Assembly (NCBI GenBank): GCA_030867875.1
Contig: JAOWCC010001634.1
Coordinates: 31,701,867-31,765,866 of the forward strand
Reading direction: 5' to 3'
Length of the DNA stretch: 64,000 nt
DNA from: Actinernus sp. WN-2022
Lineage: Eukaryota > Cnidaria > Anthozoa > Actiniaria > Actinernidae
Below, piece by piece: positions 8,693-23,600 of the stretch (its first letter is position 1; each line of letters starts with the position of its first letter). A program made the position numbers and the translations under genes. Below the pieces are notes generated by a model, which was given only the letters and a program-made list of their open reading frames with translations, did not search any database and was not told the origin of the DNA.

Positions 8693-11600
8693 GTGAGAAA
8701 TGTCTCTGTAATTACACCAGAACAACAATTCTTCATGATAATACTGCAGATTAGTATCACACCTCCATTGCTTTATAGGCTGAAGAAAGTGCCACAAACG
8801 GAGAGGCTAGCGCTGTCGCATGGAATGTGAAAGTACTGGATGCGAGCAAAGATGGAGAGATCGTGAAATTCACTTTGCAAACAAAAATGGTGAGCTGCGG
8901 TAAATGCCATTGTATTCTCACATCACTCAGCTACATTTAAAATGCCTGATGTTGTTGAGTTTTGGTGGAAATATGACTTCAGAACGTAATCAAAGTGTGT
9001 TTGTTGTGGCCATCAGTGCACCAGTCCAAAGAGTAGTGCTGGAGTCACATGACTTCGTGTGTCAGCTTCGTGATATTTTCCATCAAGCAAATTACCGAGT
9101 TTCCGGGGTAGTCTGATCCGAGACAGTCACAGACAGTCAGATGGTGCAAATTTAATTAATATACATGTAGATTGCAGTTTGGCGATTCTTATATTTTGAA
9201 AAGGCAAAGTGTGAAAGATTCCAATTGAAATACAAGTACATGTTAATTCGTGTAGATCTTCTTTACGAATTTAATATCAGGGAAGGAAAACCTAAAATCA
9301 GTGACAATGTATGCATATTTCCTATTAAAATATTTCATTTTCAGTTTGTTTATTTTCAGTGTTGTACATACAAACATTAATCCCCCAGGCAGTAATTATT
9401 TAATACTGTGTATGGTGGAGAAAAATGTAAATATTGAGAATTAATTTCAACAGCTTATTTTTACTTCCATTAGTTAAATTTTAAGCACATTTACAGTACA
9501 TATTTCAAAATGAGGTTTTAGTGGCATGCCAATTAGCCATAGATATTTTTGTATTTCCCTAAGAGGGTGTACATAATTATGAGTGATAAAGCAACAAAAC
9601 ATAATTAGATTATTTCCGAGATGTGCAACTTGTTTTGTCAGGATTGGCAGTTATTAAACTCCAAACAGTTGCCCTACGTTAATCATGTCTGTCCCAGAAT
9701 AACGTGACATTGTGATCTGATGGCACAGGAATGACTGTTTTAAATACTTACAACAGATACATGTAGTCGATCCAGATGAATAATACATACACAATCCTAG
9801 AATTGTAAGTAATAGATACAGAATGAGTAGCCATGTTTTATTGGATTTGTAAACTTGAGCCGGAGGCAAGAGTTTGTAAATTTGATAAAGTTAACAGCCA
9901 CAGATTCTGTATAAAATTATGGCTTATCAAACATCTAGATGAATAAAGTCATTATTTTGGTGATACAACCTATTTCGGCCAAAATAATTGAAGCAAATGT
10001 TTATGCAAACCAGGATGAATCTGTATCAGATTCACAGATCACTTATATTGCACATTGATTTTCTTTGTTTTTCTTTCAATGAGTTTGATAATAATAATTA
10101 CAATTTTAATTATTGAGTTTTATGAAGTTGAGACAGTTATGATTGCTGACTATACATATAGTTTATGTAAAAGTACATTGTAGCTGATTGATATCAATTG
10201 GTACAATGTATTGGTTAATCTGATTAATCAATATGTATAGTCACAAAACAGTGTCAATCGATTACTATCGATTGGTGCCTTAAGGGCATCATTCTGGTTT
10301 CTTACATGTCACTCTACATTTCTGTCACATTTCAGTGTGCCACATTTTAGTTACTGCCAGTATCTGTAAATCATGTTAGAGCAAGAAAAGTCTGTTATAA
10401 CAACAATAAAATTATGCTGCTTTGTCAATGGGTTCCAGAGCTGCCCTTTTGAAGTTAAAGTGCCACTAACCCACTTTGAAAGTTTTTGAGTAGTTCCGTG
10501 AAGACATTTTTGGAAGACATACTTTGCAGAAGTACTCAAAACCTTTCAAAGATTTACCGCCTGAAATTATTGATGCATTTACAGCGGCTTTACCACGTGC
10601 AACGACTGCAGTATGACCGCTGTAAAATCTCAGTGTGGCCGCGGTTTTACCGCGGTAAGCTGTGGTCAAATTATTCCGTGTCCAATTGGCTGGACGTGGC
10701 CACGACTGCGGCCACTTAATATACAGTACTGTTTGAAATTATTAGAATGCTAATTGGGGAAATATCCCGGGGATATTTCCTTTAAAATGGCACTTCATGG
10801 CCATTTGTGTGTTAAAACTGACTAGAACAAGAAACACTTCGGAATAATCTTCTCAAGTCTCCCTTCGCTAGCACGGCCATTTGTTTGTTAAAACTGAATA
10901 AAACAAGAAATGCTTCGGAATAAGCTTCTCAAATCTCGCTTCCCTAACACGCCCATTTGTGTGTTTAAAATGACTAGTGCAAGAAACGCTTCGGAATAAA
11001 CTTTTCAAGTCGGCCACTCACTAACACTGCAATAATCTTCAATAATCTTCATCTGATAAACTTTAGCTTCTGTAGTTTCAACTCAGATCTGTCAATCCTT
11101 CAAAATTTTTGTTGAAGTAATTGCGTATGTTAAAGGTTTTATTTAATGTCGGCAAGCAGTTGATCATTGTCGCAAAATTTAATTTCATCTCCCTGAAGCA
11201 TTGGACAAAAAATACATTAATCATTGCTCAGTTGTTAGACTATTGTGTTATGACCGCAGCTTTTTGCCGCAGGTTTTTTGCTGCAGGTTTTTTACCGCGG
11301 GTTTCGACCACGGTAAGTTAATTAGCCGTGGTAAAATCTTGGTCATACCGCGGTCGTACCGGGTCAATGGACGCGGTTTGACCGTATGCGTCAATAATTT
11401 CAGGTGGTACTGTATATGACAATATGTATAAAAATTGCAAAAGAGGTTAGTGGCACTTTAACAATGGGAAGACAATGGTGATAATCTATGAAATGTTTAC
11501 TTCAAAAGACTTTGCTACTGATCAGTGAATATAAATAACAATTGATTGATATCGATTTTAATGGATCATTGATTTGATTGCATGGCTATCCTGGGAGGTT

Positions 11601-14600
11601 GCATGCATGATCTGCACTGGTGAGAAAGTTTGCATGGCGATTAGGGTAGATTTTGAGCTGGTATTAGGCCAACATATACTTTTTTGTGTGTACATGTACT
11701 GTACATGTATAAACTGTAGATTTAAACAGTGTCAATGAGAGATCCAATATTCATTTGTAAACAAAATCAGATTTCCCTTTATAGACCATGTGTTTGGTCA
11801 GTACCCCTAATGTACTGTACAATGTACATTTGTAATTTCTCTTTTGGTGAGTAAATAGGCATAGCTAAGTGCACGAAGGAAAAGAGAAATTAGTTCCTAA
11901 TTGATAGAAAACATTAGCTGTCTATTGTTTGTGCTGTCAAGTGCCAGCCAATCAGATTTTGCTAGATTAGTTGAATATGTAATGAGCATCTTGTTTATAA
12001 GGGAATGTAAAGGATTATTGAGTTATAATGGTTCTGATATCTCACTCATATACAATGTCTAATTTTAGGTAAGCTGGATGTAGAGTAAATAAAGACAGTA
12101 GACTGGGGCTAGCTGATTTAATAGAACCATTCCACCACATATGTGATTGTGTGTTGATCTTAAGATTAGGAATATTTGTTAATATAATATTGGATTTTTC
12201 TCTCTTCTATTTAAGGTTTCAGATGAAGAGGAAGAAAAAGGTGTTGTTGTCCTTCGCGAGTATGATGACTTTGAGTGGCTGTACCATTGTTTAATGACAC
12301 ACAACAGAGTGGATGCTGTAGTGGTAAGTGTGTTGTGAGTTCTTGAAATTATATCATCATGGCTCAAACTTAACTTAATTTTTGTTCACTGGAAAATATT
12401 TGCTAGTAATTATTTTTTTGACTAGCAAAACAAGCAAAGCCACTACCAATATTTTAGCAGTGATTTTGGTATAATTCGCTGGCCAGCACAGAGTGCCCGT
12501 CCTAACGGCAAATCTATTTCTTGTATCGTTCGCATTTCAGCAGTAACTATTCTTGGTCTTGAATTTACCGAGAATTTTTATTTCTTGGCCAAAAATTCAT
12601 CAGAGGAAAATGTTTACTCACGAATGTTTGCTAGTGGATTTTTTTCATTTTATGAGTTGCTAGTGCTTATTTTGAGTCCTGATCATCCCCAGCCACACTA
12701 GCCTGCTTGCAGGCGGTGGATGGTTTTTTTTTTGCGCAGCAAACGGATCGTCGAAGCGGCCGCCATATTGGCCGAGCGTGATTGAGACTTGGGATCGAAT
12801 GACAAATGGAGGGGGGAGGGTGAGAAGCAGAAAGGAAAGCTAAAGACCGCCTGCATGAAAATCCCTGGTTTCTGAATATCCACCCACCACGCACATGACT
12901 TCCGTTAACTTGTAACACATTCTTAATTGACCAATAGGAGTCGATGTGTGACAGCCTGCCAATTTTGATTTGGTTTATGAAGCGTATTCAAAACAAATTT
13001 ATCTCGCTGTCAAATGCAATGCAAAATGTTGGTAAAATTGTCAATTGGTTCTCAGATACGGAAATTTAAATAAAACCAGCTATTTTTGTTCAAAGTTCTC
13101 CATGGAAAGGAATGCGACAGTACCACTTGAGAATATATATGTAGACAGTTCGGTTTTAGCTTGTTGTGTTCGCCCCATCAGTCTCAAAGAGTTTGCAAAT
13201 CCTCCGATTACAACGTACATGTACATACCAACATTACAAGATGTAGATAGAGAGCTGTCCAGCACCGCAGCAGCAGTCTGGCGAACTAGAAGAGGTGTGA
13301 TACAAGTGGCTGCTTCCTTCCTTAAAAGAATTTAGCTCGCATAAAAAAAAAGTTGAGAGGACAAAAAATTGAAAAAATCTTTAAGCTTCAAAGAAAACTC
13401 AGATGGAGACAATGTTTTCTCAGAACTCAATATTGAAGAACTTGTGGACAAACAAACTACGAGTGCAAAGTACACAGGTAAATGTTGTGACGAGAGAGTA
13501 GAAACGAGAAGCTCTTTCTCTGAGAAGTCGAAGTTGATCTTAGTGAATGTTTGCCAAAAGAAATGGATGACCGTTGCATAAATGTATTGAGGTGGATTTC
13601 TGATTATTTCCTAGTTCAACCACAGGCAACCCAAGCTCTAATTGTGTGTATTTGTCAGTATAATATAGGGTAACTACTAAACGGCGATAATCATGAATTG
13701 TACTACTATTGATAGGTTAAAATCAACTGAAATAAACGTACCTTTGCTCTATATGTTGTCTTTTGTCGTTTATTAGCGATTTGGGCCTATTTTCCTTTTC
13801 GGATCTCCTCTCTCTCTTTCTTAGGGAGAGGAGATCCGAAAAGGAAAATAGGCCCAAATCGCTAATAAACGACAAAAGACAACATATAGAGCAAAGGTAC
13901 GTTTATTTCAGTTGATTTTAACCTATCAATAGTAGTAAAATTCATGATTTTCGCCGTTTAGTAGTTACCCTATATTATACTGACAAATACACACAATTAG
14001 AGCTTGGGTTGCCTGTGGTTCAACGGCCGTGAAGTCAATAGCCGGATTGCCTCTCTGCAATTTGGTCGACAATACTTTTCAGTGGCGAAGGGTTTAGGTT
14101 CGTTGTCGAGTTCTCTTTACCGTAAATGTCAATACTCTTTCCATTAAGCCTGTCGAAAGCACAGCCATCTCTAGGATATCTTTACCTAGAAGCCTAGGCT
14201 CTGTATAGCTTCCACTTGCTCTGTTTTCAAAGTACGGCTTTACCCATCCGTGGAGACTGAAAGAAGCGAGCAGCTGACAGTGTTATATCTAGAAAACCTC
14301 TGGAATCAGGGTAAAGGCGAAAGCGAACTTTGAAAATGGAGCAGGAGGAAGCTATATATATACAGAGTCTACGGAGCCGAGTCTACTTCACAGTAAAGAT
14401 CTTCTGGCGCTTTGGAAAGAGTTATGATATTTACGGTTTACGAACTTGCGAAAAGAGACTGACTCGACAACAAACCTTTCGCAGTTCGCCGATTGTCGAC
14501 TTCGCGGCTCTTTCTCCATTGCTGTTCTCTCTAGAAAACCTCTGGAACCAGGGTATTTCACCTTAGTCTTCAAAAAAGACAAAGCTTTTTGTATTACTCT

Positions 14601-17600
14601 CCATATTTTATCAACTGCAAACTCAGTACACAACACTTTATATTCTAGTTACGTCGCTTCGCAGGCTAGATGTATTCCTTTCAGTTCTTGCTTTCAACAC
14701 TTGCCACGATAAGCTTTGATTGACACCGTTTCAGCCAATCATATACCCCATCCGCTGGTGGACGGGATTCTAACTTTTGTACTCAGGAACCAGGGGTTTT
14801 CGTGCAGGCGGTCTTTATCTTTCTGCTTCTCCCCCTCCCCCTCTATTTGTCATTCGATCCCAAGTCTCAATCACGCTCGGCCAATATGGCAGCCGCTTCG
14901 ATGATCCGTTTGCTGTGCAAAAAAACACCATCCACCACCTGCAAGCAAGCTACTGCCACACTAGTTTAAATACATGTACCAGATTTGAACTTGTGAGGAG
15001 CCAGGGTGGGGAGTTCGGGTGGCAAGTGGTAAGTGCTTTGCCTTTCATCTCTGTGACTCGGGTCCGATTTACGATTGTTATGCCATATGTGAGTTGAGTT
15101 TGTTGGAATCTCACCTTTGCTCCGAGGGTTTTCTCTGGGTTCTCCAGTTTTCCTTCCTCCACGAAAACCAACAATATGCTAAATTCCAATTTGATCTGTG
15201 GATTAGCTGGGTCCTGACTTTGATCATGCAGATGCTATGGTTGTTTCAGGTGCTTATATTAAAATGCACTTGCATCTAAACAGAAGACTAGCTCAAAGAG
15301 ATTAATGATCCATATACATGTACATGTACAGTCCCGCTCAAAAACTTTGCAACCGTCAGCGCCACCAGCGCCGCTAATTTTTTAGCGGCTGGGCGTTAGT
15401 GGTTTGGTGGCACTAACGGTAAAAACTGGTGGCTAGCCGTCAACGGTTCAAGACATTTGCCTGATTTGGCGGCTAGCCGTTAGCAGTGCACGATTGAAAA
15501 AGTTTTCACTGCACTGTGCTGCGGTGTGAGTGAATGTAAACAAACTGAAGTCGAAAATTAGCATATTAACAATAATTGTAGTCACATCGTGTCTGACAGA
15601 ATCGAAGACATTTTTTTGGGAACTTCACAGATTTTCCCTGGAATAACTAAAGAAAATCACTTCAAAACCGTTCAGTAAAACTCGAACAGCTAACTTCCTG
15701 TTTCATTCTTCACGTGTTGCTTTAAACCGCTTTGCTGCGCAGACATTGTCTGGTTTTTGACACAACACTGGAGTGTCACGCCGTAGTTTAATTCACCACA
15801 CAACTACATGGACTCAACCTTTAATGGAAAATAAAAAGATGTCCAATAAAATATTCTGGAGTTCTTTTATTAATGTGGATGCGTTTTTCAAAGGTCTCAA
15901 GAATTCTAAGACACGGCTGTGAAGCGTGACATTTTCCACGAACTGATTTGAATAATCACCGTATTTATAGGCCGTCAGTGTTTGGCTTTAAAATCGCCTG
16001 GATCGCACCATACATTTTCTACCTTCAGAATAAAATGTTTTGTAAGTTTTTATTTCATTTTCGTTTCATGTCTGAACAGTTTCACCTGATGCGGGAAATG
16101 CTTTGAGTCGATCTCTGCATGCCTAACAGTGAGAAGTTTTGGCTGTTTTCCAATTTGTTGTCAAATGAATGTTAATTGCCGTGAGATCACACTCTATCAA
16201 TCTTCTGGAGTTTTTAACTTCATCACTTTGTGATGAGTTAATAAAATACCCCACCTGCAAAAACACATTTTTTCGGGAACCTGTAATGGGACGGTAAAGT
16301 TAGTTGAAGTTCAGTGGACTTCTACATTCAGTGGGCCATGCGCTGTGACTCGTGAGAGTCGATGAATCGAACTTATACGGCAGCTGACTAGTAGACATTA
16401 ACCGTTTCAAAATTAACTACTCAAAACTCGGCTGCTGACACTAGATGGTAAATTTATTTTAGTTGAATACTTATTCCTTCAGTACTGCCACGGAAACCGA
16501 TGAACTGACTAATAAAACAAACGTTTCAAAAGAAATTTCTCAAAACTCGGCCTTGACGAACGTTTCAAAATCATTAAACTTCTCAAATGCAAAATACTTC
16601 AAGTCAGCGCATAAAAGGCTTCAAAATAAACTTCTTGAAACGTCGGCGGCTCAACGATTTAGTGGCTAGCCGTTGGTGGCTCAGGGGTTTTGGTGGCTAG
16701 CCGTTGGTGGCTCAGAACTTTTGGTGGCTAGCCGTCGACGGCGCTAGACGTTTGGTGGCTAGCCGTCGACGGCGCTAGACGTTTAGTGGTTTGGTGGCAC
16801 TAACGGTAAAAGTTAGTGGCACTAGCGCCGCTAAAAACCGTTAGCGCCGTTTGGCGTTTAGTGGTGGTTGCAAACTTTTTGAGCAGGACTGTATACTGGA
16901 AGGTTTCTTTACACATACAATAATAGTATGGTTACCCCTCCCCCCCTTATTATATAACCATTGCAAGTAATTTTAATTGCTATGATTGGTCAGTTTGCAG
17001 TCCCCTGTACAGACTTGAAGCAAAGCTGGCTTTTTGTACAAGTCTTATGAGCCATTATAATAGATATCTCATTAAACTTGTTTGCTCAGCCCATACCAAT
17101 GATACACTATAAGTACAGGTACATGTACATTGTAAGTTATGGATCCTTGGTGTTTCCCTTTTACAGGGCTGAAATGTAACTCTGAAGAAGATAAAATAAC
17201 TGGAAGGAGGCAGTGTGTCGATCATCATAAATGCCTCTTATTCTTCATGGGCGGTTGTTAAATCGAGAGTTCCATAGAGCTCAATTCTAGGCCCTGTACT
17301 GTTTCTTATTTACGTCAATGACATGCCAGATGTCGTGCAGAAATCCAGAATTTCTATGTTCGCTGACGATTCGAAGTGTTACAAAATCATCATTTCTATG
17401 TCGGATTCTGCCTCCTTCCAGTCAGATCTTGATGCTCTAAGTGAGTGGTCTTCATGTAATGAATTAGAATTTCAACCGAAAAAAGGTGAAAACCTTTGCA
17501 TTAGTCGTAAACGCTACAGCTTTGACCGCTCCTACTTCATCAATTTTGACATTAAGTTAAGTTGTGTATTGGTGTCATGGTTACAAGTGACCTATCATGA

Positions 17601-20600
17601 TGGAATCACCACATTGACACCATAACTGCGAAAGCAAATCGAATGCGTGGGTTTCTTAAATGCAACTGTACAAGGGACCTCCTACCTACCAACTCCATAA
17701 AGATCCTGCACTTACAGTACATCAGACTTAAGCTCTGGTTAGATCTCACTTAGGGTATAGTCAGTTATGGGCCCCTCAACCAGTTATTAGAAATATTATG
17801 CTTATAGAATCTATTCAATGCAGGGCAACTAGATTTATCTGTAAAACTTTGCCTCGACCTAGCTACAGGGATCGTTTGGTGTCCTTATAATTAAACCTTT
17901 TGCCAATCAATTATTGGTTAGAATATGTACATGTATGTACATGTAGATCTACATGTTGCAATTAGTCTTCTACAAATGCAAGTCTAATGCTATTAGTATC
18001 GATATCACTAAATACGTGACCTTGTGCTCTGGTTGTTCCTGCCATGCTTCCTCTGGTTTGTACTTTAGGCAATCTGTCATTCCCAGGACATCCAGCTTTA
18101 TATAGGGACTCATACTTTTTGCGCATTGTTAACATATGGAATATCATCCCGGATGAAATCAAATCATCCCCAACTCTATCGACCTACATGATTGTATAAA
18201 AGAAACCTCAGACACTTCTTTTTTCATAGGCTTAAAATTTATAAGCATGTATTCAATCAAGACTACATTTGCAGCTACATGTACAAGCTTATACAATGTA
18301 CATGTATGTCCTAAGTGTTGTCGTGCCAATGCTTGTATTGTCTATTATCTTAATCAGAGGGTGTATTTACTGGCCATGGGGATGGGTGTGATTGGGTTTT
18401 TATTGTGGGCTGGGTAACACTGGTGCTTAAACCTTGTAGGGGACTTTGTGTCCTTTTGTTTCTGCACCATGCATGTTATGCTTTATCCTTAAATAAATAA
18501 ATAAACTAGACAAAACATTTACTAATTACTATTATTGTGAGATTTCCTCTTCATAAAGGGCTTCATGTATCAGGGCTCGAAATTGCGCCCGATACGGGCA
18601 TAAATACGCCTAGATTTTTTCGTTTTACGCCTAACGTTTTCCATTTAGGCGTAAAATTACGCCTAGATCCTCTTACAAAGGTAAAAATTATCGGAAGACA
18701 AGTCTTATTTCCAAATCTCTAAAACTATCTGATTTTTTTGAACAAATTACTACCATTTGCAAGCAAGCATTTAGTGTAAACTTTTGTGTCTGCTGTTTCA
18801 AGTTTGAAACACATAGTTTACTAATTACGCGGCGATGTTTGGCGTGTGAAGTCTGAACTTTTAACCGCAAAATGTCAAAGTTTGACAGCTCCTATCTATA
18901 GGTTTTGTCATACAAAACATAGCCTTTTGTCATGCAAAACAACTTGTTTCGCGCGGGAAAATAATTTACGTTACAGGGGCTGTCAAACTTTGACATTTTG
19001 CGGTTAAAAGTTCAGACTTCACACACCAAACGTCGCCGCGTAATTAGTAAACTATGCGTTTCAAACTTGAAACAACAGGCAAAAAAGTTTACACTAAACG
19101 TTTGCTTGCAAATGGTAGTAAAATGCAAACAATTTTTTTGTAGAAAGATGAGAGAAATCGTCTCTGCTTGCCGCTCTATTTGTCTCAAAGCCGGCGCGAT
19201 AGATCTGTTTGAACAGCCTAGGTCAGCCTAGACATGTACGTAACACTTAAACACTTGCATGGCTTCCTGCGAAACGACTGCATGGAAAAAAGGCTGCCAC
19301 GCCTTTGTCTTTCTCTGTCTTGTTTAAAATAGCGATATTGAACTCAATGAGTTTAAAGTCGAATGTTTATTACAAAAAAAGCAAATGCTTTGCAACATTA
19401 AAAAAACAGCTACTAATGCACAATTATTTACGCCTAAATTTTGGAGAATTACGCCTAAAAATTTTAAGCTGGGCGTAAAAATACGCCTCCTTTTTTTTTA
19501 AATTTCGAGCCCTGTGTATATTTAGAATTATGTTAGGATCTAATACATACTTGTAAAACTATTTTTTTAAATAACCTTTGGTTAATGGGATACTGTTAAA
19601 TTTGAGCCCTGCTTTTTGTGTGAAGGTGGGAAAAATCTTGGTCCATAAGTTATATGGTACCATGTATATGCACTCGTTTAATTAGAAGTAGGGGTTTCAT
19701 TAATAGCCACCGGGGGTTGGAAATGCCAATGGCGTTTCACATACAATGCAAGAGCCGGCTATCGTGGTAAAATATGATGGCTATTATAAAAAGAATAAAC
19801 ATATTTTGATATCTCCACCCCCTTTCTTACATTTTCCAACCTGTTCCTCAATAATGAATCCCTGAAGAAGTATTTAACTGTGGTATTTCATGTACCTTGA
19901 AAGCACTCAGGTTGAATCTTATTTGCAAATGCAGGTACATGTACATGTACATGTATTTGTACCACTTGGACATATCCTCCATAGACCAGTGCTTCATTGC
20001 TGCACTAGTCGAAGATTAATTACTGTATTTTGAATTCTGTATATTGTCGAAGTTCAATGCAAATTACCAGCATTAATATTGTTAATTAAGGTTTGAACTA
20101 TATACATGTAATTATTATAAAAGTGATTTGAGCCATTATTAAACCTGTAGGTTCCACCTCTCCCCATGAGACCAGTTGTCACGGCAATAGCAGCTGAGGC
20201 TAAATCCAAGAAACAGCTTGGTAAGTACATGATATTTTAGACTCTCTTTTGTGCACTTTGAAAAGTTGTAATGCCTGAGCTAAAATACTTTGCCCAGTAG
20301 ATGGTGAATTTCAATGGTTGCCGGCTCTTATTGAAAACCCTATATACTAGCAAACCGTAAAAAAAAACGAGTCCCATAACAAAAATAGAGCGGTTTTTGA
20401 TTGAGTGTCATCAAACCAAAACCAATGTACATGTAATCACAGAACTAAACACATGAGAAAGTAAAAACACAATGAGCCATTATCACGAACTGAAGTAATT
20501 CACGATTGGTTTTAGTTGAACCAATCATGAGAAAAAATAAACACAATTGTGGATGGCATGATGATTGATGGTGTGATGGACCAAAACATGTTTGGTTTTG

Positions 20601-23600
20601 GTTTAGCACTTGATTGGCTGATAATCACAAAACATTTTCCACAGCCAATAGGAAAACTGAGCAAATGCCAAACCAAAGCAATCATGGATTGCTTTCAACA
20701 CTCGATCGAAGTCTGCTCTAATGAGCCCTAAAACCCAAAACAATGAGCCTCTGAACAAAAATGAAATCAAAGTTTGTCAATATTTAGTACTAAATTATTG
20801 TTGATATAAATGTATGTGTCTGCATAATATTTACATGTAGCCTTATTAAAGCTACAAGGTCAGTTTGGCAGGTCTTACTATCGCTTTGCGATATTGATCT
20901 TCACACAATGATGCCGGTAATGCAAGACATTTTTCTTTGTAGATGCAAAAAAAAATTCCTTAAACATTATTTTTAACAAGGGTATTTTATATAGTTATCA
21001 AATTGGTCAATTTTGTGTCATTGGGGATGCACAATTCTTTGTTTTTGTTTTCATGTTTTTGCATTAATAAATGCAGAATGCAGAGGTAAACAAAATTCCT
21101 GCTCATACACTTTCTGATTAACTGGCTGATTAACACGAAAGGCAAGACCCTTGTTTTGACTTGGCATTATCAATGACCTCAAGCCATGCCAAAAAGGGAC
21201 ATTTGACTAGTTCTGGTTGCCTTCCATTACTCATGAACATCAGGTACTTAAGCTCCTTATTGTTGTCAATTAAACTTCAGGTAAACATGCAAAGAACATG
21301 ATTGCAGATGAGTTTTCAAAGGATTGCAGAAGCCTTGAAAAGTAAGAATCAAAGTATTAGCTAGGGAGGATCTGCAACTGTACAGTAATTCTTTAAAGTA
21401 CATGTTCATTTGACAAGATTGTACATGTTTGTCACATGATTCATATTTTTGCTTTTTTCCAACTTTTTTTCTTTTTCCATTCTTTTCTTTTTTTGACTCT
21501 AAATATTGAAATTATAGACTGTAATGTTGTTGAATCTTTGCTGAGACTTTCAGCATTTATATGGTTCTTTGTTTTATGACTGTGACAGTTCTCAATTAAT
21601 TAACTCTACCTTTTCCCCTTTCCAGATTCCTTCACCTTATTTTAGTTCACCCAGCTTTTAAAAAAGACGGGGACTTAGAGAAATTCCTGACAGATGACCA
21701 GGTATGTCTGCAATGATATATAAAGCGTATTTTGTATGAGTGGGACAAAAATATGGCATGTCCGTAGCCTGAACTGTAATTGAATTGAATCAGAAAGACA
21801 AAAACAATGGGAAGTCATTTCAACATCATGGCATATCGTACCCTGTAGCCGTGCATAAGTCATTGCTGTAACTTGCCCTCATATGAAATCTGCCCTATTG
21901 TACATTGTACAGTAAACAGTGCCAAATGCCTGCTCTGATTGGTCAATAGCCATGCATTCTTAGAGTACAGATGAACAAATTATGTCACATTTTGCATCCA
22001 TTCAATCCTTTTTGTTAATTATTGTAATAAAACAGACGTCATTCTGCCATCGGTCTATCCTCTTGTAGCATAACCCAGCTACCATCTATTGGGATATTTG
22101 CCATATGATTGGTGAGCCAGGTGCTGTCTATTGATCGATACATGACTGTACATGTAGTTGACTATGCATGCATGCACTGCAGACAAAAATCATGAGGCCA
22201 AACAAAATAAATGTTGTGTTTCCGGTAACCCGACCAGGGGCATAACTTAGCCTATTAAGGCCCGGGCCTACACATTTTACAGCCTACAATGTACCTGTAC
22301 TTGTCTTACTATTACAAATGAATGTTGGGTTTGAGGAGCTGTTGAAATACACAAAACATGACCTGGAAGTGCAGCAGAAGGCATTTGCAAAAGTCAAAAT
22401 CTAAACATTTTCTGGGGAAGCATGCCCCAAGACCCCTCAAGAAGCAGCGCATACAGAGCAATTCTTTGGGCCTACAAATTTTAAAGCCTGGCTATGTCAC
22501 TGCCAACAAACCTGAATTGTTTCATGCTGCATGACCTCAAACTTGTTAAATATTGCTATTTTCCAAGACTTGAAACAGATTTAAATAAACATAAAACATA
22601 TTAACCCTTTCACTACTGGACGTGTTTGGGCTCAATTGGTGAAATCCAGATTGCTAACTCAACCCTCCCCCCTCAGTTCAAGTTTGGCAAGCCCGGAATA
22701 GTTAAATAGTGCTGACTTTTTAAGCCGACAGCTCAAGCTTTCACAATAATGCCATTTGGGAGAATCTGCACACTTGTTGATTGTAGGTTATATGGCTTCT
22801 TCTGTAGGGTTTCCAATGAAATCTGCCCTAATTTTGGACAAAAAAGCCACTGTAAGAGAGCTAGAGGACATCATTAAGTCTGAGGACGGCTGAAAAGTAC
22901 TTTGCTTGCTTTTAGTAGGCTTTGTGAGGGGATTTCACAGGGTTTTTCTGTTGTGTTTCTGCTTTGAGACACATGAAATAGTTCTTCAATGAAATCCTGC
23001 AGTTGGTTATCTTTTCCCCCTGCTAAACCTGTTAGGATGTGTTTTGGTCACTTTAAAGCAATGGCTCGAGTCCAAATCACTGCTCCCTACAGGAGTCCCA
23101 GAGGGGGTGACCCCTTGTGGGATTTTTGTCCATTACCCAGCATGCAATTGGAGGTGGGTGCAGGAACACATAGTGGAGAGAAATGCAGCATTAAGAATAG
23201 CATGGTTCACAGTTGCTTGGTGTGTTGTGTACAAACAAACCTGGTGGTTGAAAAGATTAAAGAAGGTTTGCTTTTTATTTCAAGTCAGCTCCTCAAAGTT
23301 CGTGAAAATCAAAGAAATGAAACATGATCTCCAAAACAAAGGCGTTTTTTCTCCAAAGTGGGAGAGTCAAGTGATCCCTGTTATAGCTCTCACTTTGAAG
23401 TCATTCATCCCTTGAAATAATATCGCAACATTGTATTTCCAGCATGACTAAGCTTGATGCAATAATTTTCCCCAGACCTACATGCTTCATAGTGGCCGGT
23501 TGAGGAGCGAAAGGGTTAATTAAAACAAGGAGAAGTACATGTATGTAAATGAGGACTTCTTGCTACAGTGTGCCTTCAGTGGGATCGCATGAACATGACA

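Noticed and set aside
22989..23415. Overlapping 112- and 123-codon frames as a gene
   Set aside because: They lie inside a piggyBac-like element, overlap in different frames, and show no transposase or other motif.
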